Source of the DNA: Geosiphon pyriformis
Taxonomy: Eukaryota; Glomeromycota; Glomeromycetes; Archaeosporales; Geosiphonaceae
Reading direction: 5' to 3'
Assembly (NCBI GenBank): GCA_016748015.1
Contig: JAAOMT010000630.1
Coordinates: 181,357-245,356, forward strand
DNA length: 64,000 bases
A program made the translations under genes and the position numbers. Positions 1 through 13,477 of this stretch are shown one piece after another. Each line of letters opens with the position of its first letter. Position 1 is the stretch's first letter. The notes under the pieces are model-generated. The model was given only the letters and a program-made list of their open reading frames with translations, was not told the DNA's origin and searched no databases.

Positions 1-78
1 TTGTGTTCACATCATTATTCATCTTGACGCTGAATTTATTGGTCGAATTCTGAAAACTTGGCATTTCGCGTCAACCAG

Positions 79-2068
<1,990 letters not shown>

Positions 2069-2463
2069 GGAGTTATGCAAATGAAGCAGCTGTTTTCAAT
2101 TTATCCTATATATTTATTATGGTTGTCATTCTTGTATACTTATATTCACGAATTTTTTTAGACGGTCCAAAGAGTCAATACCACACAAATCACAAATTAT
2201 AATGTTTCATATGGGGAATACTATTTTGGAGCAATAGATAAATATGTTTGATTAACTTTATTGGCTATCCTTTTAACTATTCTAAAAAATCTGAATCTTA
2301 ACGAGTTTGATAAAACTTGGGGGTTTATATTGTGATATAAGTACGGGAAGAAACTTTAGTAGTTGGGATTCTCGAGGTCAAAATAGTTACCAACCTCAAA
2401 TTATTCACATTTAAGTGTCCCGCTTGGAAAACGTATTTTCAAACTTCAAAAATATAAAACATT
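2069..2463. other. Intergenic spacer between VPS4 and RABGGTA-like gene
   Basis: About 395 bases separate the VPS4 stop from the proposed start of the next gene. I see no open frame or RNA gene. The spacer must hold the VPS4 3' end and the promoter of the downstream gene, but no clear TATA box or other site can be assigned. Confidence 0.6.
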
Positions 2464-5123
2464 ATGGTACAAGCAGCTTTTCGTATTTTTCAGACAAGTA
2501 AATTTGCAAAAGGTGAATGGATTTTTTTTTGAGGTTAAAAATGCCCAGAATCCCTTTTTTAGCATGGACGTAAACGTGTAAAACCTAGCCCAGAGATAGA
2601 ACGCCTCAGAAAAGAAAAGGAGGCAGTAAAGATTAATGAGTATAACGAGCTAGTAGACTCTTGTTTGAATAAGGTTGGTCTTTAAGTGAGCTTTTATTTG
2701 GCAAAGTTTAATTTAACTTCTATATATTTCTGATCTGGTTCTCTTGATTAGAAAGTAAAAAAAGAATTTGATGCGATAGCTTTCAATTTTACTACAAAAA
2801 TTCTTGCCCAGAATCCTGATTTTTACACAATCTGGAATTTTAGGAGAAACATCTTAATTTATGGTCTCTTAAAAGACGCGTGGGTATATAAGAACCCCTT
2901 GATCAATGCAAAATTTTCATTTTTGTTACTCATAGATTTTGTCAAATTAACTCTTTAGCACAACACATCAAAAGCAAGAAACATTTTCTGACGAGCTGGG
3001 TTTCCTACAAGCCATTTTTAAATTGAACCCTAAATCGTATTGGATTTTCAACCATCGCCGATGGTGTCTTCAGAATATGCCAGCTCCTGATTGGCAAAAA
3101 GAATTATCTTTAGTGGAAAAGATGTTGGAACTGGATTCAAGAAATTGTAAGCTGGGTTTTTCCTTTATCAGAGTATCTTTTCGAGTACGTTACGCTTATC
3201 CATTTTGATCAACTCAAGTCCATGGCTGGGATTATCGCCGCTACGTGGCCTCCCAACTTTCATTTTCTGTAAATACCGATTCTGATAAAACAGAAACGCT
3301 CATTCAGACTCAATTTAATTTCACCACCACCAAGATCAATCAGAATTTTTCTAATTATTCTGCGTGGCATCAACGCAGCAAAATGCTGCCACGTCTCATT
3401 GAAGAAAGAAATATGGATGATGAGGAGAAAAAAATAATTATTGATAAAGGTTTTGTTATAAAAAAGTGCCGATTTGGAAGTCCCAGTAATATTCAACTAA
3501 ATAATATTTTGCGATTAGAATTTGACCTGATAAGATCGGCTATCTATACGGATCCAGATGATCAAAGCGCTTGGCTTTATCACTGGTGGCTAGTTGGAAG
3601 AGGTTGGTCTAATTGATAAAACCCATGACGCCAATAACTATATAAATTTTGTGTTTTAATTCAGCTTGAACTGGATATAGAAATGTACCATATATCGGTC
3701 TTAGGAGCATATTTTGATCCGAAAGAACGGGAGATAATACTCGCTTTCGATGATGAAATTGGCATGATGACTCCTTTTCTTGTCACGCATGGTCACGAAG
3801 AAAATAATGATTACCTTATAGTAAAAGGAAAATGGCGTCCCGCTGGAGGGGTATCAAAACATGACCAACTAAACGCTGATCGATTATACGGATTCGTTTG
3901 GATATTCAATTTGGAAACAGAGAATTTGAAACCATTGGCCCTCACAGTTACTATAGAACCCTCTTGGATAATTCCCTCGCATTCTGAGGCCAGTCTCACA
4001 CATAAATTCCAAAAGAACGTTTACATAATAGATACGGGTTTGGGTGGGCTGACAATTAAATAATATTTTGCAAAATTTTATCGTCAAATAATCTCATGCT
4101 CATTTTATGATCTTTTAGAATTACCAATATTGGCGACTACAGTTGCGCAAGCAAAACTAGTTGAAACATTAATTGTACCTACACTTGATACGCTACCAAT
4201 AGCAGCTTTGGAACGTATTAATCTCTTAAAACGAGAGATTAATGTGATCAAAGAACTACTCGAATTAGAACCAGATAGCAAATGTAAGTGGAATATTTCA
4301 AAGCATCACGAATCTCACGGCAATCGTATAAAAAAATCGTTTGGATTTAATGTGTAGGGTGCTTGCAGGCCTTGATAAATTTACAAAGTGAGCTCAAATA
4401 TGCCTCAATGTTAAATTCTGAAGAAGCAGATAAGATAGATGAAGAGATTGTGAAGTATTGTGATCATCTAATCAAAATTGATAACCTTAGAGCCAAAAGA
4501 TTCGAAGACAGGCGTTAGTGTATTTATCCTTGTTGTTTTAAAAATTAGTTATAGAAAAAAGGCTTAATTTATTTTACATTCATTTAGGCTCCAGAGTGAT
4601 TTTTGAAAGAAAAACTAGATCACTTGTTCAACGTGCACCGGAAGCCCCAAAAGAGTTCGTTTTTAGCCAAACGGTAATTGACTCGTCAGCCCCACAGTCA
4701 CCATACACACCTCCACCACAAACGTCAATATCATTCAGATCCAATGGGTTAACCTTAATTCCAACACCCTCTATTCTCTTGCTCATTTTTGATTTGGATT
4801 TGTCGCACAATAAGCTTATTTCAATGTCCTTTCTCGCCAATCTCATTAATCTTCGTGAAGTCAACCTCAGTTATAATTTAATCTCCGAAATTGAGGGCTT
4901 GCGAGAATTAAGATTTTTGAGAAAGCTGAATCTTTGCGCGAACTTAATCTCCAGCTGGAAATCAATAAAAGAAGAATTGATCAACCGAGGTCAAACCCGG
5001 GAGGAAAATTGTAAAATCCACCTTCATGGAAATCCTATCAATGATAGGGATCCTAGTGGTTCATTGAATGGAGATATTAAAAAAATGGTACCGTGGGTTG
5101 AAATCATTACCCAGATAGTTTGA
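2464..5123 (+). CDS. RABGGTA: Rab geranylgeranyltransferase (GGTase II) alpha subunit
   Basis: This subunit pairs with a beta subunit and Rab escort protein to add geranylgeranyl groups to Rab GTPases. Exons read as 2464-2466, 2573-2673, 2752-2879, 2959-3146, 3219-3602, 3681 to about 4036-4042, 4119-4283, 4358-4513 and 4588-5123. The N-terminus reads M|HGRKRVK. Prenyltransferase-alpha repeats follow, with NPDFYTIWNFRR (exon 3), NPKSYWIFNHRRW (exon 4), HGWDYRRYV and SAWLYHWW (exon 5). Exons 6-8 resemble the insert region of animal enzymes and continue with KWCLQALINL. The last exon has leucine-rich repeats (LDLSHNKL, VNLSYNLISEIEGL, LNLCANLI). Yeast Bet4 lacks the insert and LRR parts, so this is the full animal/plant-like layout. 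The first exon is the ATG alone (see findings). The boundary between exons 5 and 6 and the donor of exon 6 are uncertain by a few bases. Confidence 0.9.
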
Positions 5124-7207
5124 TACCCTACATTCGATATTTGTCAAACGCCACCAGTATTTTCAAGCAACAAATTCTTTAAGAACGTCATTATGTTTTG
5201 AGAATAATCCAAATAGGTCATTTTTTATTAAAAATGATGGTCAAATTGTTGTAAGGTCTTTTGGGTTCCAAAATCTTCGTTCTAATATATAATTTTTCTA
5301 GATTGCAGTGTTATTAGAAAGTTTTATTGTTTTTGTAAAATCAACACACTTATTAAATCTTGATCGAGATATATTACAATGAAACAAGTGTTTTCAAAAA
5401 ATTTAATTATATTAAATTAAGATGTTAAATTTTTTTGTTGTAAATATTAATTATTGTTTGATTTGTAATAACCAAAAAATAAATTTTTGACTTTAAAATA
5501 TATAGCAATCTTATTTTATTTTTTTAATATTTTATGTTACTTGTTTTATTAACAAAAAATTTTATTTAATTAACTTTAAAAATAAATAACTATTATAATA
5601 AAGTTTTATTTGTAAAATTTCAAATTTTGATTTATTTATTTTTTAATAAAGTATAATTTTATTATTATTTAACAATTTTTAAAATATATATGTTTAATAA
5701 TAAATGTAATTTATGTATTTTTTACATAGCCAGTTACTTAAATTTATATTAAGTAAAATTAAAAACCAAAAACAGCTTTTTAATATTAAACTTATTAATA
5801 ATATAATTTAAAATAAAATAATTTTTTAATATTGTTTATTTAAATTTTGGTTTTTTTCTTATTAAAATTAGTTTTTAAAATTTATATTTATATTTTAATT
5901 TAATTATATTAATATTATTAATATTATAAAGCTGATTTTATAATATATATAAAATTTAATATATTTTTTTATTTAAAAATATAAATATAAATTTATATAT
6001 TAATTAATATTAATATAAATAATTTAATTAAAGATTATTTTCTTAAAAGTTTTTAGCTAATAAATAATAATTTTATTTAAATAATAAATTATAAGTATTT
6101 TTTTAAGTAAATTTTTATAATTTAATATTATATTATTATAAATTAAAGTAGTAAACTAATAAATAACAAAAAAAACTATTAAAAATAATTAAAATAATTA
6201 AAAAAAAATTAAATTAAAAAAGTAAATTAAATTTGTAAAAATCTAATATATATAATTAATTTTAAAATTATAATTACTTGAATTTTTTTGAAAAATAAAA
6301 AAATAAAAAAATAGTTTATGATTATTAATAAAATAATAATAATATTATTATTTTATGTCTTATTTAAGAATTTTTTTTATTTTTTATTTAACAAATATAA
6401 CTTAATTATTATCTAATACAATACAACTATATAAAGTTTTAAATTAAATATAATTTACATATTTTTTACATATAATCAGCTATTTAATTAATTAAAATAA
6501 TATTACACGACTAAATTAACAAAAACATTATTATTTATATTAGTATAAAATAATAATTAATTCTAAAACCAAAATAAATAGCTTAATCTTTTACTATTTT
6601 TAATAATTATCTAATATTCTTTAAAAAACTAATCAATAGTTTTTTAATAATAACCAATATTAATTACTAATAAATAAATTATTATTTTTTATTTTCAATT
6701 AAAGTTTAAGCAACCAAATTCTATTTTTGTGGTTTATTATTAAATTGCAAACAAAATCAACTAAATTAAAAGTAATTAATTTTATATCATCATAAATAGT
6801 TTAAATTTTTATTAATTATTTTTTAAAAACAAACTTTTTGTATAAAATTAAATATAAATTAATATTAGTAATACTTAAAAACAAAAATTAAAATACAATA
6901 AATAATAACAGATTTATATTATTAAAGACTTTTAAATTACAAAATATTCAATTAGCAAATTTTTACAAATAGCAAAATCTAAATTACAAATAAAATTATG
7001 ATTTAAAAATTTTATTTTTTATAATATATACATAAAATACTCAAATAATACTTATTATAAAGCTTTTTTTTTAATTATTATATATATTAACTACTAATAT
7101 TATATAGTTAGCTATTTTATTTTTAAAAAATAATTGATAACCTAATTAATAATTTGGTTATTAATTTGCTTATTAACCTAATTATTAATTTAATCAATAA
7201 TCGGATT
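5124..7207. other. AT-rich region without recognisable genes
   Basis: The first ~250 bases look like normal 3' flank. From about 5380 the sequence is almost pure A/T with stops in every frame. A motif with a run ending TTTTTTACATA plus a nearby AGCCAGTTA or ATCAGCTATT recurs at about 5700-5745 and 6440-6490, and more weakly at 58400-58445. It probably marks a very old, fully decayed repeat family. No coding homology could be read. Confidence 0.7.
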
Positions 7208-7243
7208 ATTATTACCAAAAATTTTCTACTCTTTTCTTAATAT

Positions 7244-7959
7244 TGTTATGGATTGGAGTAATAAGCTAATAGATAGCAAGGGAGAACAGGATTGTAGGGT
7301 GATAGAAATAATCAAAGGGGATTCAACTTCAATGAGTGAATTGAATAAGTATGGATTCAATGTGCGAGATCAGTCTCATAAAATATCTCAGTTGCTATTC
7401 TTTTCAAAAGGTAACAAGAAAATCTGAAGGTAGAGTGATAGTCCGTACTGTCAACAATTAATTACCACTGGTATAATTTTATGCCTCATGTCAGCACTCT
7501 TAGAATTTAATATCAGTGCTTTTTAGTCACATTTATTCAAATAATCTTCAAATACTACAATTATATATGTTAGGAAAAGACCAACAAGTAATCTTTTATC
7601 CTAAGATGTTCGGATACTTGAAAGTAGAGAAAGAAAAATTAGCGATAAGAAAGTAATTGAGATAAAAGTTGTTATTTTTATTTATTTGATTCTTGTCTGA
7701 GAGATGATTTTCTATAGTTAAGAGACTCATCGCTTATATAGCTATTGAAAGTGGTCAATGACCAAGTCAATGACTAGGTCAATGATCAGGTCAATAATTA
7801 AGTTATTGATCAAGTCAATGATTAGGTCAATGATCAGGTCAATGATCAAGTCATTGATCAGGTCAATGATCACTATCTAAAAATAGAGTGGCTAATTATA
7901 TGACATCAGTGGCTAATACATATGATAACTAATAAAAATTATGAGTTTTAACTATAACA
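7244..7959 (-). repeat. Solo LTR (family of the Ty3 element at 36499-41881)
   Basis: The sequence is closely similar along its whole length to the LTR at 41140-41881. It starts TGTTATGGATTGGAG and ends ACTATAACA, which are the decayed forms of TGTTACAG...CTGTAACA in the other copy. ATAT is found on both sides (7240-7243 and 7960-7963). Removing the LTR and one ATAT restores the family-Z sequence on either side, so it is a true insertion with a 4-bp target duplication. No internal element sequence adjoins it. Strand is given as the sense of the family, read from the 41140-41881 copy. Confidence 0.85.
7754..7872. repeat. 12-bp minisatellite inside the solo LTR
   Basis: About ten imperfect tandem copies of GTCAATGATCAG, with variants such as gtcaatgaccaa and gtcattgatcag. 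Many units hold the palindrome TGATCA. A TATA-like box (ctatataagc on the - strand, about 7733-7742) lies about 12 bases beyond its left edge. The same array of the same length occurs in the other LTR copy at 41675-41793. Confidence 0.9.
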
Positions 7960-8121
7960 ATATTATTAATGTTATTTTGCTATTAATTTTGTTGTTAATA
8001 GAAGTTAATAAATCTTTAATAAGTTGATTTTTTTTCAAAGTATTTTTTATACTTTAAACTATATATGTTATTAGACTTATAATAGAATAACCAACTTTAT
8101 GTCAATTACTTGTGTAGTTAC

Positions 8122-9098
8122 TATTATTAAAAAATTTTCTACCTTTTTTTGAATATTTTTAATGCTATTTTTGCTGTTAATTCTGCTGTTAATAGAAGTT
8201 AATAAATCTCTAATAAGCTAATTTTTCTTTTAAAATATTTTTTATACTTTGGGCTATGTATACTGTTGGGCTTATAATGAAATAACCAATTTTATATTAA
8301 TTATTTATATAGTTATTTTGTGGTAAAAGTTAACTTTTTTACAAAAAAATTTTATCTATAAGTTTTTTAAAAATATGTGTAGTTACTTTGCTGTAAAAAT
8401 CAATTTTTTTACAAGAAATTTTAACTGTAAACTACCCAATAATATAAAAAAAAGAAAAAAAACTAAACTAAACTAAAAATAAAAAATAAGAAAATATGTC
8501 AAAAAAGTTATTTTAGATTCAAACCTTAAAATTATTAATAATTATTAAAATTAGTAGTTAATTAATTTTAAACTGTTAATATAAAATAATTAAGAATTTT
8601 TTCAAAATAAGTTTTATTAAAATTAATTTGTATAAAAAATATTAAAAGAAATATTAATTCTAATTAAAATAAATTCTAACTGAAATACATTTTTTCAAAA
8701 AAATAAGTTTTTTTTTTATATAATTTATTATAATATTATTCTATAATTTAGTATTCTTTTTTTTTTAATTTTTTGATAAACTAAAAATATATTTTATCAA
8801 ACTATAAGTTATTTTTGTAAACTATAAATTATTTTGGTAAACTGTTAAATATTTTATCAAATTTCTAAATATTTTGGCAAATTCTAAATGTTATATAATT
8901 CAATATATTATATGATCTAATTATTGTAATTTGGTTTTATTTGTGTTTTATATAAATTGAGTTATTAATTAAATAATAATTAAAATAATTTAATAAAATA
9001 ATAAGTAATAAATTGAAATAATAATATATGTTAATTAATAATAAAAATTATAAGAATAATTTTATGTTAAATAATATTTCAAATTTTGGTTGGTAATA
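8122..9098 (-). repeat. Decayed family-Z LTR, probable 3' LTR of the dead Ty3 element
   Basis: It is collinear with the 10748-11729 LTR over its full length (977 versus 982 bases) but far more AT-rich. It starts tattattaaaaaattttct (family consensus TGTTA...) and ends ttggttggtaata. It directly abuts the C-terminal side of a decayed minus-strand integrase, which is where a 3' LTR belongs. Confidence 0.75.
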
Positions 9099-10747
9099 TA
9101 ATCATTTTTTTAAGACTAAATTCTATTAAAGTTTAAATATTATTTGTAATTTCTAGATAATAATCCAAAATTATCAAAAAAATTTGGTTTGAAAATTGTT
9201 AAAATTTTAGTTTTATAAGCTTTTTAATATATTAAATTTTCAAATATTGTAAAATTGGATTTTATAAAATGTTTTTACAAGTATAAAATAAATTATAAAG
9301 TTTAAAAACTGTTCTAAGTTTATAATAGGTATTTATTAGTTTGGCTATTGTCTTAAATTTGTTGTAAAGTTGTTTTTGAATAGTTTTAATTATAAGATTT
9401 ATTGTTTTGAGCTTCAGTCTTTTTTTATAAAGTGTTTTTTTAATATAAAAATATTTATAGATTGAAAAGTATTTATTGTTTTGTTTATTAAAATACTGTT
9501 AAATTTTTTGTTAAATTGTAGTATTTGGTAAAATACTAATAGAAGTAAATATTAAATTTTCTCTTAAAGCTTGCTTTAAAAGTTTTGATAAGTAAATTCC
9601 AGAATAATTTCTTGTATTTTTTCTATAAGAGTAGTAATTTTATGAATTTGTGAGTAAAATTGTAACTAATTTTGTCTAAATATAATTAATGTGTTTTTTA
9701 GTAATAATAATAGATAATTCAGATAGTATTTTTAAGATTAAAATTAATTTTTGAGATAATTGTTGAATATTTTGAGAAATAGTTATGATAATTAATTAAA
9801 AGTAAAAAATTAAAATTATTTTTGATATGTGAGTTTTTATATTATTTTTGTTTTGTTTTTTTGTGCTGTTTGTTTTGTTTTTGTGAAATTGTTTCTAAAT
9901 TATAAAAAATAAATATAGAGAAAATTAAAATTTAAATATTAAATATTCAGATTTAAAAGTTGTTTAATAACAATTATTTGGTTTTAAATATTAAGAAATA
10001 TCTTTAAAATTAACTAAAAAGAATTATGTACTAATTTATAGAATTAAGAGTTTAAAATTAGTTCTAAATTGATAGTATTTCAGTTTGTTATTATGTACAA
10101 CTTTCTTTAAAATCTTATTATTAAGTCTTAACTTGTATAATTTATTTCTTAAATTTTTGTATATATAAAATAGTCTGTTTTATTTATAATTAAATTTTCT
10201 ATTTTATTGTTTTTTAGTCTTAGTTCTATATAAAAGAATTTTATTTCTAACTTTAAATTTTTTGCTAGCTGGTAATAGTTTGTTGTTATGTCAATTTTTT
10301 TTTTAAGCTTAAAAATATTTTATATAAATAGCTATAATTTGTTGTTTTTTTTTGGTATATTAAAAAATATATAAGTTTTTTATTGTAGTATTTTCTAAAA
10401 GTTGTTTTCTGTAATTGGCTGAACTGAATAAGATTTTATCATAAAATTAATTAGTAATATTGATGTTTTTTTATATATCAGATTAAATAGTATGTGTTTT
10501 GTGATATTTTGTTTTAGTGTTCTATATATTAGTAATATAAATAAAATAAAGAAATTCTATTTTTGTTCAAAATTTGTTAAGATTTTGGCTAATAATTTAC
10601 AAATCTATTTGTTTATGAATAATAAAACAAAAATAAAGGTCTTTTGATATTAAATTGTTCACGAATTTTTTTGTATTAGGTTGTTTATAAAATATGTTTC
10701 TTGATTAGATAAAAGTTTAATTAAATATTTGTGTTTACAAATAATGG
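9099..10747 (-). pseudogene. Decayed Ty3/Gypsy integrase, C-terminal half
   Basis: On the - strand around 10300-10740, fragments separated by stops read like the end of the retroviral integrase core and its tail: a KHKYLIKLLSNQ-like stretch, NLIQKNS, then a YRTLKQNITKHILFNLIYKK-type segment typical of the YRT...HK.TPF.L.YG region. Lower positions (9100-10200) are too AT-shifted to read. The reading continues across the solo LTR at 10748-11729 into 11730 onward, so both pieces belong to one element. Every frame is broken. Confidence 0.6.
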
Positions 10748-11729
10748 TGTTACCAGAGGTTTTTGGTCTCTTTTCCTAAATGTTGTTGATGCCTGTTTGC
10801 TGTGAATTCACGTTTTCTGAATGTGGTTGAACTTCCAGTAACTGAATTTATCTTCAAATTATCTCCTATAATTTGAACTGCTGGGCTTATAAGTGGAATG
10901 GCCAATTCCATGCCAGTTACTTGTGTAGTTACATTGTAGTAAATGTCAACTTTTTTCTAGGAAATACTTGTCTGGAAGCTCACTAAAATGTGTAGTTACT
11001 TTATTGTGAAAGTTAACTTTTCTACAAGAATTCTCGTCTGTAGACTACTCAAATGATTTATAATAAGAAAAGAAAGAGAATAAAAGAATTGTAAAAGAAA
11101 AGTAAAACTGATAATTTATGGAAGTTATTTCAGATCCAGGCCTAGAAGTGCTTTAACAGTTTACTGAAATTGGTAGCTAGTCAATTTCAAACTGTTGGTA
11201 AAAATTGGTTAATTTCAAGGGAAATAATTAAGAATTTGGCTTTTCAAATTTATTTAATATTTATTTTGTTTTGTGTATAAAGGATGATTCTAATTGTTAA
11301 ATCTGAAGTAAGATACATTTTCTCAAAGAGAGAAGCTCTTCTTTTATACAACTTGTTATAACACTATTCTATGAACTTGAACTTTGCTATTTTCTTTAAT
11401 TTTACTGAACTAGAGATACATTTTGGTGAACTACAAGTTATTTCTGCAAACTATTAGATATTTCAGTGAACTATCAATTATTTTGGCGAATTTCTACAAA
11501 TTTCGGCAAACTTTTTGAATGTTACATAGTTCGGTGTATTGCATGATTGATCATCACAATTAGGTTATATTTGTGTTATGTACAAATTGGGTTATTAATT
11601 AAGTGATAATTCGGACATTTTTGCTAATATTATAAGTAATAATTTGAAATAATAATATATGTTAATTAATGATAGGAATTATAAAGATAATTTCATGCTA
11701 AATAATATCTCTAATTTCGTCTGGTAACA
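10748..11729 (-). repeat. Best preserved family-Z LTR (solo), inserted in decayed integrase
   Basis: Ends form a perfect 10-base inverted repeat, TGTTACCAGA...TCTGGTAACA, the classical TG..CA of LTRs. Flanks are ATGG on the left and ATAG on the right, consistent with a 4-bp target duplication with one G-to-A change. On the - strand a TATAAAAG box at about 11341-11350 would be the promoter. No internal sequence of its own element adjoins it. Orientation is inferred from the related 5' LTR at 31157-32208, which is followed by a primer-binding site. Confidence 0.88.
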
Positions 11730-13224
11730 ATAGTTTTATAAATAAAATTTGCCACTAATTTTGTATTTGTTTATTGAATTGCTCTTGCTTTAAACTATTT
11801 TGTTAAATAATTTACTGTAATTGCAATATATTAATTTCTTTGAATTATAATAAATAGTGGTTTGACTAAATTAATACCAATTTAATCAAAAATTTATTCT
11901 ATTTTAATTGAATTTAGGAATTTTGTAAAGTGTGTTTTTTTTTTCTTTGACAACTATTACAAAATTTAATATATTAGTGGATATCTCTTTTTATTTGAAG
12001 CCAAAAATAGTGTTTGAATATTTTTTGGATTATATTATCTCTTCTAAAATATGTTAATAAAAAATTTAAATACATATTATATAAGATTGTTTTTTTTTTG
12101 TTTTTTAAATTATTCTAAATAAATTGTTTAAGTTTTTGTAATTTTAATAATAAATAATATTATTGTGTAAAAAATATTGTTTTATTTGTTGTTGTAATTA
12201 ATGTTTTTTATTTAAAAATCAATTTTTTAGTAGTATAAATGTTTCTAAATATTATTTTAGATTGTTATAATTTTTAGAATTTATTGTTTGTTGTTGGTTA
12301 TTGTTAATTTGATTGAATAATATTTGGAAATTTATAATTTTGTCTTATTTTTGAAAGATAATCAATATTAATATACAGCTTTTTTAGTTTATAATATATA
12401 ATATATTAGTAATTTACAAGAAATTCTGTCTATTGAATTTGTTTTGTATTTAATTTCAAGTTTTTGTTCTGTAACTATTTAAGTTTAATATTATTAGTAA
12501 TAACATTAAATTTTTTAGACTTAAAATACAAATTAAAATAATATAGGACCCAAATTACTGCTGCTATTTCTAGTTTAATAACAGAATAATATTTTTTTAC
12601 TAGTTTTAATGTTTTGCTAACATAAACAATTACTTGTTTATTGTTATTGTTATCTAATTATAATAAAATAGTACTAAAAACAGTATAAAAAGTATTTGTA
12701 ATTAGTTAAAATTTGTTGCTAAAATCTAAATATACAAGAATTAGAACTATTGTAAGTTTTACTTTAAGAGTTTCAAAAATCTGTTGTTGTTTAGCTGTTT
12801 ATTTGTATTTAACATTTTTGTTAGTTAAGTAGTTCAAATTTTGTAATTTTTGAAAATTCTTGATAGTAAGATACTAATTTAGTAATATTTTATAAAACTT
12901 TAAAGTTTTTGACAATGCTAATTTTTTTTGAATTAAATTTAATTTCTTTTCTATTAATAATATAACCAAAAAAAGCCAAGCTGATTTTTTATTGAAAAAT
13001 TTTTTGTAGATAAATTAAATAAGCTTTAAATAATAAAAAATAAATATTAATATTATCAAAATAAACAACTACTGATTTTTAAATAAATTGATGGCTTTTT
13101 AGAGCAACTTAATAGAATTGTTGTTGTCTTGGTTTAATATTATTTATATAGATTTGGTGTTAAATCAAATTAGTTTTTTTTAAATAATAGTTATTTTAGT
13201 AAATATATTAGCATATTTAATAAT
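11730..13224 (-). pseudogene. Decayed Ty3/Gypsy pol: reverse transcriptase, RNase H, start of integrase
   Basis: Read on the - strand, a chain of short frames gives the second half of a Ty3 RT. It has VVVYFDNINIYF near 13060-13080 (the YLDD site, second Asp now Asn), then GYIINRKEIKFNSKK and KNFKV (the thumb), then the RNase H segment with IVYVSKTL...KKYYSV.KLEIAAVIW near 12500-12620. The part nearest 11730 resembles the NGTEF region of integrase. Stops occur every few tens of codons, mostly explained by C-to-T or G-to-A. The upstream half of this element lies at 26926-31156, beyond two inserted LINEs. Confidence 0.75.
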
Positions 13225-13477
13225 TAGTTTTTTTTTTGTTTTTTTTATTACGTGTTTTATGAGTAAAGTCTAACTGCTGTCTAGTATACAAAGCCAAACT
13301 AAGAGATCCAGACTAAATACAGCTCACGCACTTATTATATGTGGCTAGCCATTCAGGCCAGACAAGACAACACTACACATCTATAATGACTTGAGGACTG
13401 AAATCCAAACCAAAAAAAAAAAGTTTAGGCCTATGACAGCCAAAGCTAACAGAAAAAGAACCCAAAACACCAAGCAT

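Larger units (their letters stand above)
7208..8121 (-). repeat. Decayed fragment of LTR family Z, split by a solo LTR
   Basis: Bases 7208-7243 and 7960-8121 together align with the first part of the better preserved family-Z LTR at 10748 onward: gaggtttttggtctc-like start, Ala-Thr rich middle, and ...cttgtgtagttac. The fragment is cut off at 8121, where a second family-Z LTR begins. The solo LTR at 7244-7959 lies inside it. Heavy loss of G and C relative to 10748-11729 shows great age. Confidence 0.7.

Noticed and set aside
5124-7207. Mitochondrial or plastid origin of the extremely AT-rich DNA
   Set aside because: No organellar gene, tRNA or rRNA is readable, and the stretches grade into decayed nuclear transposons.
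7754-7872. CRISPR-like array
   Set aside because: Units are 12 bp and contiguous with no spacers, inside an LTR of a eukaryotic retrotransposon.
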